The notes under the pieces: model-generated
The model's database searches: none
Told to the model about the DNA's origin: nothing
The model's input: only the letters and a program-made list of their open reading frames with translations
Assembly: GCA_903897605.1 (NCBI GenBank)
Contig: CAIUCH010000054.1
Location: 124,001 to 188,000, forward strand
Direction of reading: 5' to 3'
DNA length: 64,000 nucleotides
DNA from: an uncultured Alphaproteobacteria bacterium
GTDB lineage: Bacteria; Pseudomonadota; Alphaproteobacteria; Micropepsales; Micropepsaceae
Shown here: piece after piece, positions 54,397-63,933 of the stretch
How positions within the stretch are numbered: position 1 is the first letter of the stretch
How the letters are laid out: the number at the start of each line of letters is the position of its first letter
Translations under genes and position numbers: made by a program

Positions 54397-55550
54397 TGCT
54401 GGATGCGGTCGCCCTCACCCAGGCCCTGATCCGTTGCCCTTCGGTAACGCCGGCCGATGCGGGCGCGCTGGCTGTTTTGGAAGCGGCGCTGAAGCCGCTT
54501 GGCTTTGTCTGCCACCGCCTGTGGTTTGAACAGGACGGCACGCCGCCGATCGAAAATCTCTATGCCAGGCTGGGGACCGGCGCGCCGCATTTCTGTTTTG
54601 CCGGTCATAGCGATGTGGTGCCGCCCGGCGATGGCTGGGCGCATGACCCGTTCGCCGCAACGATTACCGATGGCATGCTGCACGGGCGCGGCGCCGCCGA
54701 CATGAAATCGGCGCTGGCCGCTTTCGCGGCGGCCGTGGCGCGGGTGATCGGCAATGGCGCCCCCAACGGTTCCATCAGTCTGCTGATCACTGGCGACGAG
54801 GAAGGCCCCGCCATCAACGGCACCACCAAGGTGCTGGCCTGGTTGAAGGCGCGCGGCGAACACATCAATCACTGCGTGGTGGGTGAGCCCACCAGCGTGG
54901 CGCAGGCCGGCGACACGTTGAAGATCGGCCGGCGCGGCTCGATCAATTTCAAACTGGCCGTGAAAGGCGCCCAAGGCCATGTGGGCTATCCGCAAAAGGC
55001 GAACAATCCCATTCCGGTCCTGGCCGAGTTGGTCACCCAGCTTGCCGGATACAAGCTCGACAAGGGCAATGCCCATTTCGATCCTTCGACCCTGGCCTTC
55101 ACCACGATGGATGTCGGAAATGTGGCGACGAATGTGATCCCGGGCGGCGCCTATGCGGCCTTCAACATCCGCTTCAACGACGCGCACACTCCGGACAGCC
55201 TGGTCGGCTGGGTGAATGACCGCGCCGACCGCATCGCCAAGGAAAGCGGCTGCACCATCACGGTCACCCATTCGGTGAGCGGCGTATCCTTCCTGACCCA
55301 GCCCGGCAAATTCACCCAGCTGGTCAGCGATACGGTGGCAAGGATCACCGGCCAGTCGCCGGTCTTCTCGACCAGCGGCGGCACTTCGGATGCGCGCTTC
55401 ATCAAGGATCATTGTCCCGTGGTCGAGTTGGGTCTGGCCGGTGCGACCATGCACAAGACCGACGAATGCGTGGCGGTGAGCGAGATCGAAAAACTCACCG
55501 ACATTTATGCCGCGCTGCTGACCGATTATTTCGCCAAGCCGCCGCTTTGA
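54396..55550 (+). CDS. dapE: Succinyl-diaminopimelate desuccinylase
   Basis: 384 residues from ATG 54396 (TGATG with dapD). M20 metallopeptidase: FAGHSDVVPPG (first zinc His), GRGAADMKSAL (Asp), LITGDEEGPA (Glu-Glu) and STSGGTSDARF. An in-frame upstream Met at 54321 lies inside dapD. Followed by murI with 4-base overlap. Confidence 0.97.
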   Translation: MLDAVALTQALIRCPSVTPADAGALAVLEAALKPLGFVCHRLWFEQDGTPPIENLYARLGTGAPHFCFAGHSDVVPPGDGWAHDPFAATITDGMLHGRGAADMKSALAAFAAAVARVIGNGAPNGSISLLITGDEEGPAINGTTKVLAWLKARGEHINHCVVGEPTSVAQAGDTLKIGRRGSINFKLAVKGAQGHVGYPQKANNPIPVLAELVTQLAGYKLDKGNAHFDPSTLAFTTMDVGNVATNVIPGGAYAAFNIRFNDAHTPDSLVGWVNDRADRIAKESGCTITVTHSVSGVSFLTQPGKFTQLVSDTVARITGQSPVFSTSGGTSDARFIKDHCPVVELGLAGATMHKTDECVAVSEIEKLTDIYAALLTDYFAKPPL

Positions 55551-56368
55551 GTATTTCCACCAAAGAACTTCCCATCGGTATTTTCGATTCCGGCATGGGC
55601 GGGCTGACGGTGATGCGCGCCATGCGGGCGCGGCTGCCGGGCGAGAATCTGCTTTATCTGGGCGACACGGCGCGGCTGCCCTATGGCACCAAGAGCGCCG
55701 ACACCGTGATCCGTTATGCGGTGACGGCGGCACGGGCGCTGACCGCGCGCGGCATCAAGATGCTGGTGGTGGCCTGCAACACCGCCTCGAGTGTTGCCTT
55801 GCCGGCGTTGAACCAAGCGTTGGCGCCGCTGCCGGTGATCGGCGTGATCGAACCGGGCGCGGCTGCGGCGGTCGCCGCCGCGAAGGGAGAACCCGTCGCG
55901 GTGATCGCCACCGAGGGAACCGTCAAAGGCGGCGCCTATGTCCGCGCCATCCAGACGCTGGCGCCCGATCTTCCGGTGGTGCAGCAGGCCGCGCCCCTGT
56001 TGGTGCCGCTGGCGGAAGAAGGCCTGGTCACGGGCGAAATCGCGCGGCTGGCGGTGGCGCGCTACCTGACGCCGCTGCTGGCGACCATGCCGCATCCGCG
56101 CATCCTGGTGCTGGGCTGCACACATTTTCCCGCGCTCAAGCAAACCATCGCACAGGTCGCAGGCCCGGACGTCACATTGGTGGACAGCGCCGCGACCACG
56201 GCCTGCGCGGTGGAAGCAAAGCTCGAAGCGCTGGGCCTGCGAAATCCCGGAACACAAGGCGTCTCGCAATTCCTTGCCACCGACGCGCCGGACCGCTTCA
56301 GCCGGGTGGGCGAGATTTTCTTGGGCGCGCCGATCGATCCAGGCAGCGTCGAAGTCGTCGATCTATAG
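55547..56368 (+). CDS. murI: Glutamate racemase
   Basis: 273 residues. IGIFDSGMGGLTVMRAMR, YLGDTARLPYGTKS, VVACNTASSVALPAL (first Cys) and ILVLGCTHFPALK (second Cys) are the MurI blocks. Makes D-Glu for peptidoglycan. The start is TTG 55547, which overlaps the dapE TGA as TTGA; no ATG is available near the family start. Genes dapD-dapE-murI serve cell-wall precursor supply. Confidence 0.9.
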   Translation: MSISTKELPIGIFDSGMGGLTVMRAMRARLPGENLLYLGDTARLPYGTKSADTVIRYAVTAARALTARGIKMLVVACNTASSVALPALNQALAPLPVIGVIEPGAAAAVAAAKGEPVAVIATEGTVKGGAYVRAIQTLAPDLPVVQQAAPLLVPLAEEGLVTGEIARLAVARYLTPLLATMPHPRILVLGCTHFPALKQTIAQVAGPDVTLVDSAATTACAVEAKLEALGLRNPGTQGVSQFLATDAPDRFSRVGEIFLGAPIDPGSVEVVDL

Positions 56369-56420
56369 GAGCGTCGGCCAGAAAAAGTGCGCAGCGGTTT
56401 TGCGTCCGGCCGCGCGACCA
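56368..56420. repeat. Dispersed repeat, family B copy 2, between convergent genes
   Basis: 53 bases similar to 45219-45272. Copy starts at the murI stop and ends 2 bases before the truA stop on the other strand. Outer arms CGGCC and GGCCG and inner AAAA/TTTT can pair. Likely a mobile or duplicated bidirectional terminator. Confidence 0.75.
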
Positions 56421-56421
56421 T

Positions 56422-57159
56422 TCAAAAGTAATCCACCTTTACCAAATACAATCCGTCCGGCGGCGCCACCGGGCCGCAACGGCTGCGGTCGCGCGCCGCC
56501 AAGGCATCGGCCACATCCTTGGCAGTCCATTTGCCTTCGCCCGCCAGTTTCAGGGTACCCGCGAAAGAGCGGATCTGATGATGCAGGAAAGACCGCGCCG
56601 AGGCTTCGATGTGAATTTCCTCGCCCCGCTGCGCCACATCGAGCTGGTCGAGCGTCTTGACCGGCGACAATGCCTGGCATTCGGCGGCGCGAAAAGTGGT
56701 GAAGTCGTGATGGCCCACCAGGGTCTGCGCGGCGCGGTGCATGGCCCCCGCGTCCAGCGCGGTTGCCACATGCCAGACATGTCCCGCGTCCAGCGCGGGC
56801 GGGCTGCGGCGATTGAGAATGCGATACAGATAATGTCGGCCGGTGGCGGAAAACCGAGCGTGGAATTCATTGTCCGTCGCCGCCGCATCCAGCACCACCA
56901 CCGGCGCCGGGCGCAGGAAATGATTGAGCGCGTCGCGCACCTTGTCGGGCGCGAACTCCTTGTCCAGATCGAAATGTGCCACTTGGCCCAGGGCATGAAC
57001 GCCCGCATCGGTGCGACCCGCGCCGATGACCGTGACCCGCGCGCCGGAGAGTTTCTCGATTGCCTCTTCCAGCGCGCCTTGCACAGACGGGCCATTGTCC
57101 TGACGCTGCCAGCCGACAAAAGGTCCGCCGTCATATTCCAGGGTCAGGCGATAGCGCAT
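56422..57159 (-). CDS. truA: tRNA pseudouridine synthase A
   Basis: 245 residues; makes pseudouridine at positions 38-40. [18 protein letters not shown] start, [19 protein letters not shown] with the catalytic Asp, and [14 protein letters not shown]. Its ATG overlaps the fmt stop (TGATG). Confidence 0.97.
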   Translation of the reverse strand: MRYRLTLEYDGGPFVGWQRQDNGPSVQGALEEAIEKLSGARVTVIGAGRTDAGVHALGQVAHFDLDKEFAPDKVRDALNHFLRPAPVVVLDAAATDNEFHARFSATGRHYLYRILNRRSPPALDAGHVWHVATALDAGAMHRAAQTLVGHHDFTTFRAAECQALSPVKTLDQLDVAQRGEEIHIEASARSFLHHQIRSFAGTLKLAGEGKWTAKDVADALAARDRSRCGPVAPPDGLYLVKVDYF

Positions 57160-58076
57160 CAGGAAAAGCGCGTGCCTCTGGGCAGCGCAAAGCCCTTGAG
57201 CAATTCATCCGCCGCCATCGCCTTGCCGCCCGCGCGCTGAAGCTTCAGCAGACGCAGTGCGCCGGTGCCGCAGGCGATGGTGAGATCGTCGCCTATCATT
57301 TCCCCCGCTGCGCCGTTACCCGGCGCCGGTTCCGCAAAAAGAATTTTCAGCCGCTCGCCCTTCACTTCTGTAAAGGCTCCCGGCGACGGTGCCAGCCCAC
57401 GGATCAAACAATCGATTTCGGTCGCGCTTTTCGACCAATCGATGCGGGCCTCGTCCTTGGAAATCTTCTTGGCATAGCTGACGCCTTCCGCCGATTGCGG
57501 TTGCGCCGTGATCGCACCGCGTTCCAGCCCCCCCAGCGCCCGCACCATCAGATCGGCACCCAGCCGCGCCAGCCGCGCCGCCAGCTCGCCGGAGGTCTGG
57601 CGGCCGATCGCCAGCTTTTCGGCCATCAGGACGGGGCCGGTGTCCAGCCCCTCGTCCATCCGCATCACCATCACGCCGGTCTCGCTGTCGCCCGCCATCA
57701 CGGCGCGCTGGATCGGCGCGGCACCACGCCAGCGCGGCAAGAGCGAACCGTGCAGATTGAAGCAGCCCATCCTGGGCGCATCGAGAATCGGTTTGGGCAG
57801 CAGCAGGCCATAGGCCACCACCACCGCGGCATCGAGATCCAGTGCCGCGAAGGCCGCCTGTTCGTCGGCGCCTTTCAGCGACAGTGGCGTGCGCACCTCC
57901 AGACCGGCGGTTTCGGCGAATTTGTGGACCGCGCCTTTTTCCAGCGCCAGGCCACGGCCCTTGGGACGCGGCGGCTGGGAATAAACGGCGACGATCTCGT
58001 GCCCCTGCGCCAGCAGTTCGGCCAAGGTCGGCACCGCGAAGTCCGGCGTTCCGAGAAAGGCCAACCTGAGTGTCAC
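57159..58076 (-). CDS. fmt: Methionyl-tRNA formyltransferase
   Basis: 305 residues, GTG start ([18 protein letters not shown]) overlapping the def stop as TAGTG. Formyl-transfer core with [32 protein letters not shown] and the [10 protein letters not shown] catalytic motif. It formylates initiator Met-tRNA; def then removes the formyl group. Confidence 0.97.
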   Translation of the reverse strand: MTLRLAFLGTPDFAVPTLAELLAQGHEIVAVYSQPPRPKGRGLALEKGAVHKFAETAGLEVRTPLSLKGADEQAAFAALDLDAAVVVAYGLLLPKPILDAPRMGCFNLHGSLLPRWRGAAPIQRAVMAGDSETGVMVMRMDEGLDTGPVLMAEKLAIGRQTSGELAARLARLGADLMVRALGGLERGAITAQPQSAEGVSYAKKISKDEARIDWSKSATEIDCLIRGLAPSPGAFTEVKGERLKILFAEPAPGNGAAGEMIGDDLTIACGTGALRLLKLQRAGGKAMAADELLKGFALPRGTRFS

Positions 58077-58588
58077 TAGCTTGCCAGCTTCTTGGCTTTG
58101 GTGAGCTTCTTGATCGCCATGCTGCGCTTGAGGCGCGAGAAATGGTCGATGAACAGCACGCCTTCGAGATGGTCCATCTCATGCTGCAGGCAGGTCGCCA
58201 ACATACCATCGGCCTCGATCTCAACTCGCTTGCCGTTGAGATCGAGATACTCGGCCTTGATGCGGGCCGGGCGTTCGACATCGTCCCAGATTTCCGGCAC
58301 CGACAGGCAGCCTTCCTCGAAGATCGCCATCTCCTCGGAGGCCCACAGAATCTTGGGGTTGATGAAGGCCCGCCAATTCTTCTTGTCGTCCTTCTGGTCC
58401 AGATCCATCACGATGACGCGCTTGGGCACCCCGATCTGGACAGCGGCCAGGCCGATGCCATCGGCGGCATACATGCTGTCGGCCATGTCCTCGGCCAGTT
58501 TGCGAATCTCGGCATCCACCTTTTGGACAGTGGCGGAGACGGCTTTCAGGCGCGGATCGGGCGCGATAAGGATAGGGCGGACGGCCAT
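58076..58588 (-). CDS. def: Peptide deformylase
   Basis: 170 residues. [20 protein letters not shown] (motif 1), [11 protein letters not shown] (motif 2, Cys) and [17 protein letters not shown] (motif 3, HExxH-type as QHEMDH) bind the metal. First gene of the def-fmt-truA operon. Confidence 0.97.
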   Translation of the reverse strand: MAVRPILIAPDPRLKAVSATVQKVDAEIRKLAEDMADSMYAADGIGLAAVQIGVPKRVIVMDLDQKDDKKNWRAFINPKILWASEEMAIFEEGCLSVPEIWDDVERPARIKAEYLDLNGKRVEIEADGMLATCLQHEMDHLEGVLFIDHFSRLKRSMAIKKLTKAKKLAS

Positions 58589-58629
58589 GGCCGTGAGATA
58601 AGACGGCAGGGCGCAAGGGTCAAGGATCG

Positions 58630-59694
58630 ATGGATTTCGCGATTGTTATTCTGGCGGTTGCGGTGCTGGCGGCGGCGCTGATCGTGGCGTTCGCCCGTCC
58701 CAAAATGGCGATCCCGGAGCCGGCAAAGCCCGACCCCAGGCTGGACGCGGTGCTGTCGGGCCAAGGCGCGATCGAAGGCCGCTTCCAGGCAACCCTGGAA
58801 TCCCAGGCGCAATTGCAGCGCCATCTGGCCGAACGGCTGGAAGCCCTGGACAAGCGGCTGGGCGAAAGCCTGGGCGACAGCGCCACCAAGACAGCCGCCA
58901 GCATCGCGGGCATTGGCGAACGCCTCACCGTGATCGACGAGGCGCAGAAAAACATCTCGGCTCTGTCGGGCCATGTCGTGTCGCTGCAGCAGATTCTGTC
59001 CAACAAGCAGTCGCGCGGCGCCTATGGTCAGGCGCAGATGGAAGAGATCGTGCGCGACGGCTTGCCCGCCAGCCTCTATGATTTCCAGTTCACCCTCACC
59101 AACCGCAACCGGCCCGACTGCGTCATCCGCATTCCCGGCAATAAGGCATTGCTGGTGATCGATTCCAAATTCCCGCTGGAATGTTTCGAATTGTTGCGCG
59201 TCGCGGCCACCGATGAAGAAAGGAAAATCGCATTCGCGCGGGTGCGCGCCGACATCGCCAAGCATGTGGGCGATATTGCCGACAAATATCTCATTCCCGG
59301 TGAAGTGCAAACACCGGCGATCATGTTCGTGCCCTCGGAATCCATCTATGCCGAACTGCATGACAGTTTCAGCGATGTGATCCAGAAGGCGCATCGCGCC
59401 CAGGTGATCGTAGTCTCGCCCAATATCCTGATGCTGGCGATCAATACCATCCAAACGGTGATGAAGGATGCGCGCATGCGCGAACAGGCCGATCTGATCC
59501 GCAAGGAAGTCGGTGTCCTGGTGAATGATGTGAAGCGGTTGGGCGAGCGGGTGGGAAATCTGCAGCGGCATTTCAATCAGGCGGAAGCCGACCTGAAGGA
59601 CATCACGGTTTCGACCGACAAGATCGTGGCGCGCGGCGAAAAGATCGAGAAGGTCGAACTGGCCCCGCCGGAGCAAACAAAGAGCATCTCATAA
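58630..59694 (+). CDS. rmuC: RmuC-family DNA recombination protein
   Basis: 354 residues: one N-terminal membrane helix (IVILAVAVLAAALIVAFA), coiled coil to about 120, then the nuclease-like RmuC domain (RGAYGQAQMEEIVRDGLPA; NKALLVIDSKFPLECFE; IMFVPSESIYAELH). Somewhat shorter than E. coli RmuC. Suppresses recombination at inverted repeats by family. It ends before repeat A copy 2. Confidence 0.92.
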   Translation: MDFAIVILAVAVLAAALIVAFARPKMAIPEPAKPDPRLDAVLSGQGAIEGRFQATLESQAQLQRHLAERLEALDKRLGESLGDSATKTAASIAGIGERLTVIDEAQKNISALSGHVVSLQQILSNKQSRGAYGQAQMEEIVRDGLPASLYDFQFTLTNRNRPDCVIRIPGNKALLVIDSKFPLECFELLRVAATDEERKIAFARVRADIAKHVGDIADKYLIPGEVQTPAIMFVPSESIYAELHDSFSDVIQKAHRAQVIVVSPNILMLAINTIQTVMKDARMREQADLIRKEVGVLVNDVKRLGERVGNLQRHFNQAEADLKDITVSTDKIVARGEKIEKVELAPPEQTKSIS

Positions 59695-59711
59695 CGATTT
59701 GGCGTGAGAAG

Positions 59712-59812
59712 AGGCGCTCGGGTTTTTGTCCGATGAGCAAGAGCGTCGCGCGGAGCGTGCGAATAGCACGTGAGCACGCGCGACGAACTCAGCGGACAAA
59801 AGACCAGCGCCT
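59712..59812. repeat. Dispersed palindromic repeat, family A copy 2
   Basis: The core 59742-59812 matches 10081-10150. Here the left arm is also present: AGGCGCTCGGGTTTTTGTCCG (from 59712) pairs with CGGACAAAAGACCAGCGCCT at the right end, and inside it CGTCGCGCG pairs with CGCGCGACG. The result is one imperfect hairpin of about 100 bases between convergent rmuC and recR. The copy ends at the recR stop, as copy 1 does at the fliJ stop. Confidence 0.75.
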
Positions 59813-60401
59813 ACATCGCGCGCCGGGCCCTAAAAGCGGCGGAGAGCGTACCTTCATCAAGGTAATCTAGTTCGCCACCCACCGGCACACCATGGGCGAG
59901 CCGCGTCACTTTCAAGCCTTCGAGCAGATCCATCAGATAATGCGCCGTGGTCTGGCCTTCGACCGTGGCGTTCATCGCCAGCACCACTTCCTCGACGCCC
60001 TCGGCTTTCGCCCGCTCCAGCAAGGAACCGATATTCAATCGCTCCGGCGTGACGCCATCCAGCGCCGACAGCGCGCCGCCCAGCACATGATAACGGCCGC
60101 GAAACACGCTGGCCCGCTCCAGCGCCCAGAGATCGGCGACATCTTCCACCACGCACAGCAGATGCGGATCGCGGCGCGGATCGCGGCAGATCGTGCAGGG
60201 ACTGGCGGTATCGAGATTGCCGCAAACTTCGCAGGAGCGCGTCGCCGCCGCCGCTTCGGCCATGGCGGCGGCCAGTGGTTCCAGCAGCAGGTCGCGCTTT
60301 TTCAGCAGCACCAGTGCGGCGCGCCTGGCCGAGCGTGGGCCTAGGCCCGGCAGCTTGGCCAGCAACTGAATCAACCGTTCGATCTCGGAACCGGATGCCA
60401 T
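59811..60401 (-). CDS. recR: Recombination mediator RecR
   Basis: 196 residues from ATG 60401. Helix-hairpin-helix start ([24 protein letters not shown]), zinc finger [18 protein letters not shown], and Toprim domain ([37 protein letters not shown]). Its ATG overlaps the dnaX TGA by one base. The ybaB gene that usually lies between dnaX and recR is absent. Confidence 0.96.
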   Translation of the reverse strand: MASGSEIERLIQLLAKLPGLGPRSARRAALVLLKKRDLLLEPLAAAMAEAAAATRSCEVCGNLDTASPCTICRDPRRDPHLLCVVEDVADLWALERASVFRGRYHVLGGALSALDGVTPERLNIGSLLERAKAEGVEEVVLAMNATVEGQTTAHYLMDLLEGLKVTRLAHGVPVGGELDYLDEGTLSAAFRARRAM

Positions 60402-62161
60402 CAATTGTCCGTCGAATCCGGGGCCGGTGGCGCGACATCCTGGGTTTCGATATCGCGCACCGCCACAATTTCGGCGCCAGGGAAGCGGTCCAGCACGGCG
60501 CGGACCAGGGGCGCCTGCATTACGCTTTCGATGCGCGCCGCCTTGGCGTTTTTCTTCTTTTCGGCCAGGGTGGGCAGGCCGGCTTCGTTGGAAATCGAGA
60601 CGGACCAGCGCACACCCGTCCAGTCCCGCAATTTCTGCTGCAGATCGCCCGCCAGGGTGCGTGGCGCTCGCAGGCTGGGGCGAAATTCCAGGCGGCCCGC
60701 TTCCAACTTCACCAGATGCATGTCGTTTTCGATATGCACTTTCAACACCGGCGCACCATTCTTTTGCGCCATCAGGGCGATGTCTTCCAACCCGCGCACT
60801 GGATTGACGCGCGCCTCTGGCGCGACATTGACGCGCGCTTCCAGCGCGACTGAAGCGCTGTCCGGCATCGTTTGCGCCGAAGGTTGTAGCCGCGCGGCGG
60901 TGGTCGGACCGCGCCCGCTGCCCGTTGGCGCATTACCCGATGACGAGGGCGCACGTGCGGCGGGCGCGTTGCCGTCCAATATATCCTTGACCAGCTTGTC
61001 GGCGGGCGGCAGTTCGGCGGCATAGGCCAGCCGGATCAGCGCCATCTCGCAGGCCGCGATGGGGCGGGTGGCGTCTCGCACCTCGAACAAGCCCTTCAGC
61101 AGCATCTGCCAGGCGCGGGTGAGCGAAGGCACCGACAATTGCGCCGCCAGCGCCGCAGCACGCTTCGCCTCGCCCGAAGCACCGTCGAAGAAGCCCTGTG
61201 CCGCGGGCGCGACTTTCAGGCGGGTGAGAAAATGAGTGATCTCCAACAGATCCTGCATCACCGCCAGGGGATCGGCGCCGGAATCGTACAGCGCGCCCAA
61301 ATCCGACAGCGCGGCGGGGACTTCGCCGCCCATCACTTTCTCGAACAGGTCCAGCACCCGGCCCCGGTCGGCCAGGCCCAAGGTGGCGCGCATCGCTTCC
61401 GCCGTGATCGCGCCGGATTCGTTGTGCGCGATCGCCTGGTCGAGCAGCGACAAGGCATCGCGCGCCGAGCCTTCGGCGGCGCGGGCGATCAGTGCCAGGG
61501 CGCCCTCCTCTATCCCGACTTTTTCCTTGGCGGCGATCTGGCCCAGATAGCTCGCCAGTTCGCCCGAATCGATGCGGCGCAGATCGAAACGCTGGCAGCG
61601 CGACAGCACCGTCACCGGCACCTTGCGGATCTCGGTGGTGGCGAAAATGAATTTCACGTGCGGCGGCGGCTCTTCCAGCGTCTTCAGGATCGCGTTGAAG
61701 GCCGGCTTGGACAGCATATGCACTTCGTCCAGGATATAGACCTTGTAGCGCGAGGAGGCGGGCGCATAGCGCACCGCTTCGATGATCTGGCGCACTTCGT
61801 CGACGCCATTGTTGGAGGCGGCATCCATCTCCTGGACATCGACATTGCGCGATTCCGCGATGGTGACGCAGGGATCGCAAACACCGCAGGGATGGATGGT
61901 GGGGTCGGTGCGCTTGCCGTCGGGGCCGATGCAGTTGAGGGCGCGCGCAATGATGCGCGCAGTGGTGGTCTTACCGACGCCGCGCACCCCCGTGAGCATG
62001 AAGGCATGGGCAATGCGGCCGGTGGCGAAGGCGTTCGACAGGGTGCGCACCAGCGCCTCCTGCCCGATCAGGCCGGTGAAGTCGGAGGGTCGGTATTTGC
62101 GCGCCAAGACGCGATAGGCTTCCCCGGGCGCGCCAAGGTCTGAAGACGTGGGTTCGGACAT
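60401..62161 (-). CDS. dnaX: DNA polymerase III tau/gamma subunit
   Basis: 586 residues. AAA+ clamp-loader ATPase with [14 protein letters not shown] (Walker A), zinc finger [32 protein letters not shown] (Walker B) and sensor residues; polar Pro/Ala/Ser linker about 395-440; C-terminal domain VKIHIENDM-like [18 protein letters not shown] ending with a conserved Ser-Arg-Trp region. A single full-length tau is predicted; no A-rich slippery site for gamma is obvious. Confidence 0.96.
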   Translation of the reverse strand: MSEPTSSDLGAPGEAYRVLARKYRPSDFTGLIGQEALVRTLSNAFATGRIAHAFMLTGVRGVGKTTTARIIARALNCIGPDGKRTDPTIHPCGVCDPCVTIAESRNVDVQEMDAASNNGVDEVRQIIEAVRYAPASSRYKVYILDEVHMLSKPAFNAILKTLEEPPPHVKFIFATTEIRKVPVTVLSRCQRFDLRRIDSGELASYLGQIAAKEKVGIEEGALALIARAAEGSARDALSLLDQAIAHNESGAITAEAMRATLGLADRGRVLDLFEKVMGGEVPAALSDLGALYDSGADPLAVMQDLLEITHFLTRLKVAPAAQGFFDGASGEAKRAAALAAQLSVPSLTRAWQMLLKGLFEVRDATRPIAACEMALIRLAYAAELPPADKLVKDILDGNAPAARAPSSSGNAPTGSGRGPTTAARLQPSAQTMPDSASVALEARVNVAPEARVNPVRGLEDIALMAQKNGAPVLKVHIENDMHLVKLEAGRLEFRPSLRAPRTLAGDLQQKLRDWTGVRWSVSISNEAGLPTLAEKKKNAKAARIESVMQAPLVRAVLDRFPGAEIVAVRDIETQDVAPPAPDSTDN

Positions 62162-62220
62162 GGGCGGACTATAGCAAGGGTGCGGCCCGGCGGCGGCAAG
62201 ATTTGAACGGGGCTGTGGGT

Positions 62221-62319
62221 AAGGTGGAAGCCGGTACGACCCGGACCGAATTCGTTACGGCTGCTTTCTTCCGAACCTGACCGGATTGGCGACAGGTCCG
62301 TCCATACCGACTTCCGAGT
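62221..62319 (-). ncRNA. ffs: Signal recognition particle 4.5S RNA
   Basis: The minus-strand transcript contains the S-domain core GGTCAGGTTCGGAAGAAAGCAGCC (about 62258-62282), matching the consensus with a compensated change (U-A for C-G) at the GGAA tetraloop stem. Flanking arms GGAAGTCGGTATGG and CCGGGTCGTACCGGCTTCC pair to form the long hairpin. A -10-like TTATAT lies just upstream. Location directly upstream of dnaX is usual in alphaproteobacteria. Ends are approximate. The rest of 62162-62381 shows no gene. Confidence 0.88.
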
Positions 62320-62381
62320 GGGGATATAAGCCGGTCCCGCCGGAATTGCGAGTCCGCAAACAGGCCTCTACAAGCCCCCCC

Positions 62382-63263
62382 ATGCTGTCTTTCACAGGAA
62401 ACCCGCTCGACCGGGCCAGCGCCGAACGGTCTGACCCAAATTGGATCGCCGCCCAGCAGGCGCGAGCCGATGCCCTGTTCCTGCCGATCTGGCAGACCAA
62501 GCCGCTGTTGCAGGGCAAACGGGCGGGTTTTCTCGCCGCGACCGAATTTGGCCTCAAGCCGGAAAATTTCTGCGTCTTCCTGGGGCTGCGCGGGGAGCAA
62601 CCGCTTTTCGCGGTGGCGATAGCCGACAGCGAGGAGCCGCCGCTGCGCGGGCTGGGCGAATTTTGCGACATGCGCGCGGCCGCCTTTGTGCTGTCCGATG
62701 CCGATTCCGCAATCGCCGGTCAGGCCAAGGCCCTGATCGACTGGCACCGGCGGCATCGCTTCTGCGCCAATTGCGGAACCGAGACCAATCCCACAGACAG
62801 CGGCTATCGCCGGCTTTGCCCCAAATGCGGGGCCGAACATTTTCCCCGCACCGATCCGGTGGTGATCATGCTGCCGCTGTTCGGCGGAGAATGCCTGATC
62901 GGGCGCAATGCCCGCTTTCCCGGCGGACTCTATTCCGCTTTCGCCGGTTTCGTTGAACCGGGCGAGACCATGGAAGAAGCCGTGATGCGCGAATTGAAAG
63001 AGGAAGTGTCTCTGAAGGTCACTTCGGTCCGCTATCACGCCTCGCAACCCTGGCCATTTCCGTCTTCGCTGATGCTGGGTTGCTATGCGGACGCCACATC
63101 GAAAGAATTTCGCATCGACGAACATGAGATCGAGGATGCGCGCTGGATGACCAAAGCCGAGGCCCGCCTGCGCTTGGCGGACGGGATCGCGGACGATGTC
63201 AAAATACCGACCACCATCGCCATCGCGCGCCTGCTGATCACGGACTGGGTGCAAGACGCGTGA
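62382..63263 (+). CDS. nudC: NADH pyrophosphatase NudC
   Basis: 293 residues from ATG 62382. N-terminal NUDIX-like domain, zinc ribbon RFCANCGTETNPTDSGYRRLCPKCG, NUDIX box GFVEPGETMEEAVMRELKEEVSL, and the NudC-specific SQPWPFPSSLM. Cleaves NAD(H) and removes NAD caps from RNA by family. An in-frame Met at 62286 adds 32 residues overlapping the SRP RNA region, so it is not used. Its stop overlaps the next gene by 4 bases. Confidence 0.93.
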   Translation: MLSFTGNPLDRASAERSDPNWIAAQQARADALFLPIWQTKPLLQGKRAGFLAATEFGLKPENFCVFLGLRGEQPLFAVAIADSEEPPLRGLGEFCDMRAAAFVLSDADSAIAGQAKALIDWHRRHRFCANCGTETNPTDSGYRRLCPKCGAEHFPRTDPVVIMLPLFGGECLIGRNARFPGGLYSAFAGFVEPGETMEEAVMRELKEEVSLKVTSVRYHASQPWPFPSSLMLGCYADATSKEFRIDEHEIEDARWMTKAEARLRLADGIADDVKIPTTIAIARLLITDWVQDA

Positions 63264-63703
63264 ACATCCGAAAAGCGGTGCCCGGGGACCATGAGACGCT
63301 GGCCCGTATCTGGCTGGAGAGTTGGTATTCCACCGGACTCAAATCCCTGTTCGATCCGGGCCTGGAGATGCTGCGCACCCGCATCCCCGCGGACATCGCC
63401 AAAGGCCGGGATTTCTACGCTGCCGAGGAGGCGGACGGGATCGTCGCCATGCTGGCGCTCGATCCGCGCGATTTTTATCTCGACCAGCTCTGGGTCGCGC
63501 CCGCCCATCAGGGCCGCGGACTTGGCCGCGCCCTGCTCGGCTTCACGCGGCAGCAATTCCCCGAAGAAATCTTCCTGCGCTGCGTGGTGGAGAATACCGC
63601 CGCCTGGGCCTGGTATGAACGCGAGGGCTTCCGCTTCGAAGGCGAGGAAATTGTGCCGCCGTCCAATATGCGGATGCGGCGCTATCGCTGGAAACGCGGC
63701 TGA
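63260..63703 (+). CDS. GNAT-family N-acetyltransferase
   Basis: 147 residues, GTG start in a GTGA overlap with nudC. FYLDQLWVAPAHQGRGLGRALLGF is the acetyl-CoA-binding Q/RxxGxG/A motif, and RCVVENTAAWAWYEREGFRFEGEE the C-terminal strand-helix. Substrate unknown. Coupled to nudC, so a possible related role is inference. Confidence 0.9.
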   Translation: MNIRKAVPGDHETLARIWLESWYSTGLKSLFDPGLEMLRTRIPADIAKGRDFYAAEEADGIVAMLALDPRDFYLDQLWVAPAHQGRGLGRALLGFTRQQFPEEIFLRCVVENTAAWAWYEREGFRFEGEEIVPPSNMRMRRYRWKRG

Positions 63704-63868
63704 TTATTTTCTCTTCTGCGCACGCTTGACCGTCGCGTGCAACATTTCGCTGCTGACTTCCGCCAGGCGATTCACATCCACGATCAGCTCGACGGTGATG
63801 CGGACCTTGGTGTCGGTCGCCGCTTCAATGCCTGTGACGCGGACGGTGGTTGCCGGAACGGCGCTCAT
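63704..63868 (-). CDS. Small uncharacterised protein
   Basis: 54 residues from ATG 63868 (MSAVPATTVRVTGIEAATD). Two beta-like strands then a basic helix (NRLAEVSSEMLHATVKRAQKRK). No family recognised. Convergent with the acetyltransferase gene with no gap. An upstream in-frame start at 63931 is possible. Confidence 0.5.
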   Translation of the reverse strand: MSAVPATTVRVTGIEAATDTKVRITVELIVDVNRLAEVSSEMLHATVKRAQKRK

Positions 63869-63933
63869 GACGGTGTTTCCCTGAAGTTGCGCGGAGCCTA
63901 ACGGAGGGTGCGAAATCGCACAAACCGTCACAT

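Noticed and set aside
60827-60960. Programmed frameshift for gamma in dnaX
   Set aside because: No A-rich slippery run with downstream pairing seen; the full frame is intact.
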